Shown in pieces: positions 4,792 to 8,035 of a DNA stretch of 8,035 bases. A program made the position numbers and the translations under genes. The DNA comes from Bacteroidales bacterium (GTDB lineage: Bacteria > Bacteroidota > Bacteroidia > Bacteroidales > UBA3824), in contig JAEDDH010000048.1 in assembly GCA_016293845.1 (NCBI GenBank), positions 1 through 8,035 of the forward strand, read 5' to 3'. Under the pieces are notes generated by a model. That model was given only the letters and a program-made list of their open reading frames with translations. It was not told the origin of the DNA and did not search any database. Within the stretch, counting starts at the first letter, position 1; every line of letters starts with the position of its first letter.

Positions 4792-7620
4792 ATGGACAAC
4801 AAAAAACAGGGCGTTGAGTCCGAATCAGAATCTATAATAATCAAAGGTGCACGACTGCACAATCTCAAAAATATATCGCTAAGCATACCAAGAAACCAAC
4901 TAATTGTGATAACAGGACTTAGCGGTTCGGGTAAATCTACACTCGCATTCGACACCCTTTATGCAGAGGGTCAGCGCCGTTATGTAGAAAGTCTTTCGGC
5001 ATACGCACGTCAGTTTTTGGGCAGAATCACCAAGCCCGAAGTGGATTATATCAAAGGTATTCCGCCTGCCATTGCCATCGAACAGAAGGTTACAAGCAAA
5101 AACACCCGAAGCACAGTAGGCACATCTACCGAAATATACGACTATCTGAAACTATTGTATGCCCGCATTGGCAAAACCATATCGCCAATAAGCGGACAAG
5201 TGGTTAAGCGTCATACAGTTGACGATGTGGTTAACCGCATTGTATCACTTCCCGAAGGCACAAAGGTAACACTGCTTGCCCCTGTGGTTGTTCCCGAAAA
5301 CAAAACGTTAGACCAACAATTGCAAACGCTTCTTGCTCAAGGCATTACCCGATTGATGGCTATCGACAAAAAAGGAGAAAAAAACGTTGTCAACATAGCA
5401 GATATTCCTTCGGGCGAATCAATCGAAAAACAGTATCAAGAAATTTACCTGCTGATAGATAGGTTTAAAAGCAGCACCCGTCCCGACGCCATGAGCCGAA
5501 TGGGCGACAGCGTTCAAACTGCATTTTACGAAAGCAACGGCGACTGCATGATAGAGATTCAGGGCGACAAAACCGTGCGAGAGAGTTTTTGCACAAGGTT
5601 TGAGGCTGACGGTATTAAGTTTGAAGAGCCAACTATCTATACTTTTACATTCAACAATCCTATTGGAGCATGCCCCGTGTGTCAAGGCATAGGTCGCGTG
5701 GTGGGCATCGACGAAGATTTGGTGGTGACGTCGAAAAATCTTTCAGTTTTTGACAATGCCGTAAAATGTTGGAACGGTCCGCAGATGAGCCGATTCAAAG
5801 ACGAATTTATCCGTGTTAATTACAAAAAATTTCCTATTCATAAACCGTATATCGACCTGACAGATAAGGAGAAAGATATTCTTTGGAATGGCAAATACGG
5901 AATCAACGAATTTTTTAAATACGTAGAAAGCGAAAGTTACAAAATACAATACCGTGTAATGCTGTCGCGCTATCGTGGACAGACAATTTGTCCTGAATGT
6001 CACGGGACGCGACTAAAAAAAGAGGCGCAATATATAAAGGTGTGCAACCACAGCATTGGCGAACTTGTAAACATGCCCATTGACGAACTTTTAGAGTTTT
6101 TCCGCGGCATAACGCTCACTGAATCAGAAGAAAAGATAGCCAACAGAATATTCAAAGAGATAATTTCGCGATTGGAATTTCTTTGCGATGTGGGACTTAA
6201 TTACCTAACGCTCAACCGATTATCATCAACACTTTCGGGCGGCGAATCTCAACGAATAAACCTTGCCACATCGCTTGGGTCGAGCCTCACAGGTTCACTT
6301 TATATCTTAGACGAACCGAGCATTGGTCTCCATAGTCGTGATACTGAAAAACTTATCCGCGTATTAAAAAAACTCCGCGACCTTGGCAACACCGTGATTG
6401 TGGTAGAGCACGATGAAGACATAATCCGCTCTGCCGACCAAATAATCGACATAGGACCCAAGGCAGGCGTTTTTGGCGGCGAAATAATGTTTCAAGGCTC
6501 AATAAAAGAATTAAACAAGGCAAAAAACGGTCTTACAGCGCGTTATCTTACAGGAAAAGAGAAAATCCCTGTTCCCGAACGCCGCAATTGGAATCCAAAA
6601 TCGTCGCCAAGGATTATCATCAAAGGCGCACGCATGAACAACCTCAAAAATATTGATGTTGAGATTCCGCTCTATATGATGACTGTGATAACAGGCGTTA
6701 GCGGCAGTGGCAAATCGTCGTTGATCAAGGGTATTCTTTATCCTGCACTTGCGCAACGAATCAACGATACCGGCATAAAACCCGGCGACCACGACAGCAT
6801 CGAAGGCGATTTAAAAATGCTCGACAATGTTGAAATCATAGACCAAAACCCGATAGGCAAATCGTCGCGGTCGAACCCCGTAACCTTTATCGGCGCATAC
6901 GATGATATACGTAAGTTGTTCTCAGAGCAGCAGTTATCAAAGCAAATGGGCTACACACCAGGGCATTTTTCGTTCAACTCGGCTGGCGGACGTTGCGAAG
7001 AGTGTCAAGGTGATGGCGTAATAAAGGTAGAGATGCAGTTTATGGCAGATGTTTACCTTGTGTGCGAAAGTTGCGGTGGCAAGCGATTCAAAGACGAAGT
7101 ACTTGATGTAAAATACAAAGATAAAAGCATTTACGATGTTTTGGAGATGTCGGTACAAGAGGCGGTAGATTTTTTTGGATCCGACAAAGAGAGCAACTCA
7201 GCCAAAAAAATTACGTCAAAACTATCGACACTTGCACAAGTGGGACTTGGCTATATCAAACTCGGACAGACATCCAACACACTTTCGGGCGGCGAAAACC
7301 AAAGGTTGAAACTTGCGCAGTTTCTTCTTTCGGAGAAAAAAAATCTGCACACGCTCTTTATTTTTGACGAGCCCTCTACAGGATTGCATTTTTACGACAT
7401 TCAAAACCTATTGAACGCCATCAATGCACTCATAAATCGAGGCAACAGCGTTGTGATCATAGAGCACGACCCCGAAATAATCAAGTGCGCGGATTATATC
7501 ATCGACCTTGGTCCCGACGGCGGCAAAAACGGCGGCAACATAATAGCCACCGGCACCCCCGAAGAGATTGCCAAATGCAAAAAATCGTACACAGGGCAAT
7601 ATATCAAGAAAAAAATATAG
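4792..7620 (+). CDS. uvrA: Excinuclease ABC subunit A (UvrA)
   Basis: This full-length 942-residue UvrA (E. coli has 940) is the damage-sensing ATPase of nucleotide excision repair; as a dimer it loads UvrB at lesions. It has two ABC ATPase modules. In module I, Walker A GLSGSGKST is at 42-50, signature LSGGESQ at 481-487, Walker B ILDEP at 505-509 and switch His at H540. In module II, Walker A GVSGSGKSS is at 635-643, signature LSGGENQ at 831-837, Walker B FDEP at 858-861 and switch His at H892. The damage-contacting C-terminal zinc finger is intact (C735, C738, C758, C761), as are C294/C297 and C400/C403. The zinc pairs expected in the UvrB-binding domain are missing: S131-P-I-S134 replaces CPxH and E271-A-D-G274 replaces CPxC. 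I recall this pattern from Bacteroidota UvrA, so it is probably not a defect. The leader is A-rich with no Shine-Dalgarno. Confidence 0.98.
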   Translation: MDNKKQGVESESESIIIKGARLHNLKNISLSIPRNQLIVITGLSGSGKSTLAFDTLYAEGQRRYVESLSAYARQFLGRITKPEVDYIKGIPPAIAIEQKVTSKNTRSTVGTSTEIYDYLKLLYARIGKTISPISGQVVKRHTVDDVVNRIVSLPEGTKVTLLAPVVVPENKTLDQQLQTLLAQGITRLMAIDKKGEKNVVNIADIPSGESIEKQYQEIYLLIDRFKSSTRPDAMSRMGDSVQTAFYESNGDCMIEIQGDKTVRESFCTRFEADGIKFEEPTIYTFTFNNPIGACPVCQGIGRVVGIDEDLVVTSKNLSVFDNAVKCWNGPQMSRFKDEFIRVNYKKFPIHKPYIDLTDKEKDILWNGKYGINEFFKYVESESYKIQYRVMLSRYRGQTICPECHGTRLKKEAQYIKVCNHSIGELVNMPIDELLEFFRGITLTESEEKIANRIFKEIISRLEFLCDVGLNYLTLNRLSSTLSGGESQRINLATSLGSSLTGSLYILDEPSIGLHSRDTEKLIRVLKKLRDLGNTVIVVEHDEDIIRSADQIIDIGPKAGVFGGEIMFQGSIKELNKAKNGLTARYLTGKEKIPVPERRNWNPKSSPRIIIKGARMNNLKNIDVEIPLYMMTVITGVSGSGKSSLIKGILYPALAQRINDTGIKPGDHDSIEGDLKMLDNVEIIDQNPIGKSSRSNPVTFIGAYDDIRKLFSEQQLSKQMGYTPGHFSFNSAGGRCEECQGDGVIKVEMQFMADVYLVCESCGGKRFKDEVLDVKYKDKSIYDVLEMSVQEAVDFFGSDKESNSAKKITSKLSTLAQVGLGYIKLGQTSNTLSGGENQRLKLAQFLLSEKKNLHTLFIFDEPSTGLHFYDIQNLLNAINALINRGNSVVIIEHDPEIIKCADYIIDLGPDGGKNGGNIIATGTPEEIAKCKKSYTGQYIKKKI

Positions 7621-7815
7621 GGTAACATCGTCAGCGGTAAACAGAGCCTCCTCGTAGAAAAACAAATCGGTGATCAAGAGGTCAAAATTGGTGGCGCAAA
7701 CCTTGCTGATAGTAACGAAATAGCGCATCAGACCGCGGTAATCATCGGCAAATTTGGCTGTTGGAGTGTCGTCGATTACTCGAGCACCTTCATTGTTTTG
7801 GTTTTCTTGATTGTT
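7621..7815 (-). other. Unassigned open stretch, possible gene remnant
   Basis: Between the uvrA stop and the tRNA promoter this interval is open on both strands in the same codon register. On the minus strand it reads from just after an in-frame TAA (7818-7816) through EGARVIDDTP, FADDYRGLMRYF and TNFDLLITDLFFYEE, a composition like a globular protein. It has only one ATG (7728) and no stop before running antisense into uvrA, where the frame stays open to 7408. On the plus strand the uvrA frame continues open to a TAA at 7876-7878. Neither reading has a convincing start, end or recognised family. A decayed or truncated gene fragment, probably minus-strand, is the best guess. Confidence 0.25.
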
Positions 7816-7921
7816 TTAATTGTTATAAAAAGTGATAACATAAACATGAAGTCTGTTAGAAGCGCAATATCAACCACTTAAAAAAAAATACAAAAAAGAT
7901 GTAAAAAAATAGCGCAGAAAG
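7816..7921. other. AT-rich spacer upstream of the tRNA promoter
   Basis: I see no gene here. The stretch is strongly AT-rich, with A runs at about 7879-7888 and 7904-7911 just upstream of the promoter. These could act as an UP-like element for the tRNA, but that is only inference. No clear rho-independent terminator for uvrA was found between 7621 and 7921. Confidence 0.3.
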
Positions 7922-7952
7922 TTTGCAGATACAAAAATAACCTCTACCTTTG
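7922..7952 (+). promoter_or_regulatory. Predicted promoter of the tRNA-Val transcript
   Basis: TTTG at 7922-7925, a 19-base spacer, then TACCTTTG at 7945-7952 is an exact match to the Bacteroidota primary sigma consensus TTTG-N19-TAnnTTTG. The start site would be about 7959, some 25 bases before the tRNA 5' end. It is the best promoter match in the window, as expected for a stable RNA gene. Confidence 0.8.
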
Positions 7953-7983
7953 CAACGCAAAAAGCGAAAGACGCACATTGAAC

Positions 7984-8035
7984 GGGAGTATAGCTCAGCT
8001 GGTTCAGAGCATCTGCCTTACAAGCAGAGGGTCAT
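7984..8035 (+). tRNA. tRNA-Val (anticodon TAC), 5' part, cut by the window end
   Basis: The sequence starts with acceptor arm GGGAGTA, then TA, a D stem GCTC/GAGC (7993-7996 and 8007-8010) with loop AGCTGGTTCA. The anticodon stem TCTGC/GCAGA (8012-8016 and 8024-8028) closes the loop CTTACAA, giving anticodon TAC at 8019-8021, which reads valine codons. The variable loop begins at 8029. The T arm and 3' acceptor strand lie beyond the window. Confidence 0.95.

Overview
The window is ordinary chromosomal DNA from a member of the Bacteroidota, most likely Bacteroidales. Four things point there: TTTG / TAnnTTTG promoter elements, A-rich leaders without clear Shine-Dalgarno sequences, a DUF4293 membrane protein, and a UvrA and a long GroES-like protein of the type I recall from that phylum. 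It is moderately AT-rich. I see no insertion sequence, phage gene or CRISPR array.

Layout: (1) 105-3017, minus strand, a tight three-gene cluster transcribed right to left: a 23S rRNA uracil-5-methyltransferase (rlmD), a small secreted protein that I cannot assign, and DNA polymerase IV (dinB). The first two genes overlap by 4 bases (ATGA) and the last two are 4 bases apart, so this looks like one transcription unit. (2) 3086-3469, plus strand, a GroES-family co-chaperonin paralogue, divergent from rlmD across a 68-base spacer in which the two predicted -7 boxes abut. (3) 3545-4136, plus strand, a type II toxin-antitoxin pair (acidic antitoxin, then RelE/ParE-like toxin, overlapping by 23 bases) with its own promoter. 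(4) 4235-4696, minus strand, DUF4293, a four-helix membrane protein, convergent with the toxin and separated from it by about 100 bases rich in inverted repeats. (5) 4792-7620, plus strand, full-length uvrA, divergent from DUF4293 and again with two opposed -7 boxes in the spacer. (6) 7621-7983, a gap with no confident gene, open on both strands in the same codon register over about 195 bases; it ends in a consensus promoter. (7) 7984-8035, the 5' part of tRNA-Val(TAC), cut by the window edge.

Functionally the window holds nucleotide excision repair (UvrA), translesion synthesis (Pol IV), rRNA modification (RlmD), a chaperonin accessory protein and a stress/addiction module. UvrA and Pol IV are both DNA-damage functions but sit in separate transcription units, and I found no shared operator. 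I see no convincing wholly new system. The best leads are the coupled secreted protein between rlmD and dinB, the loss of both halves of one UvrA zinc module, the interlocked divergent promoters, and the unexplained open stretch after uvrA.
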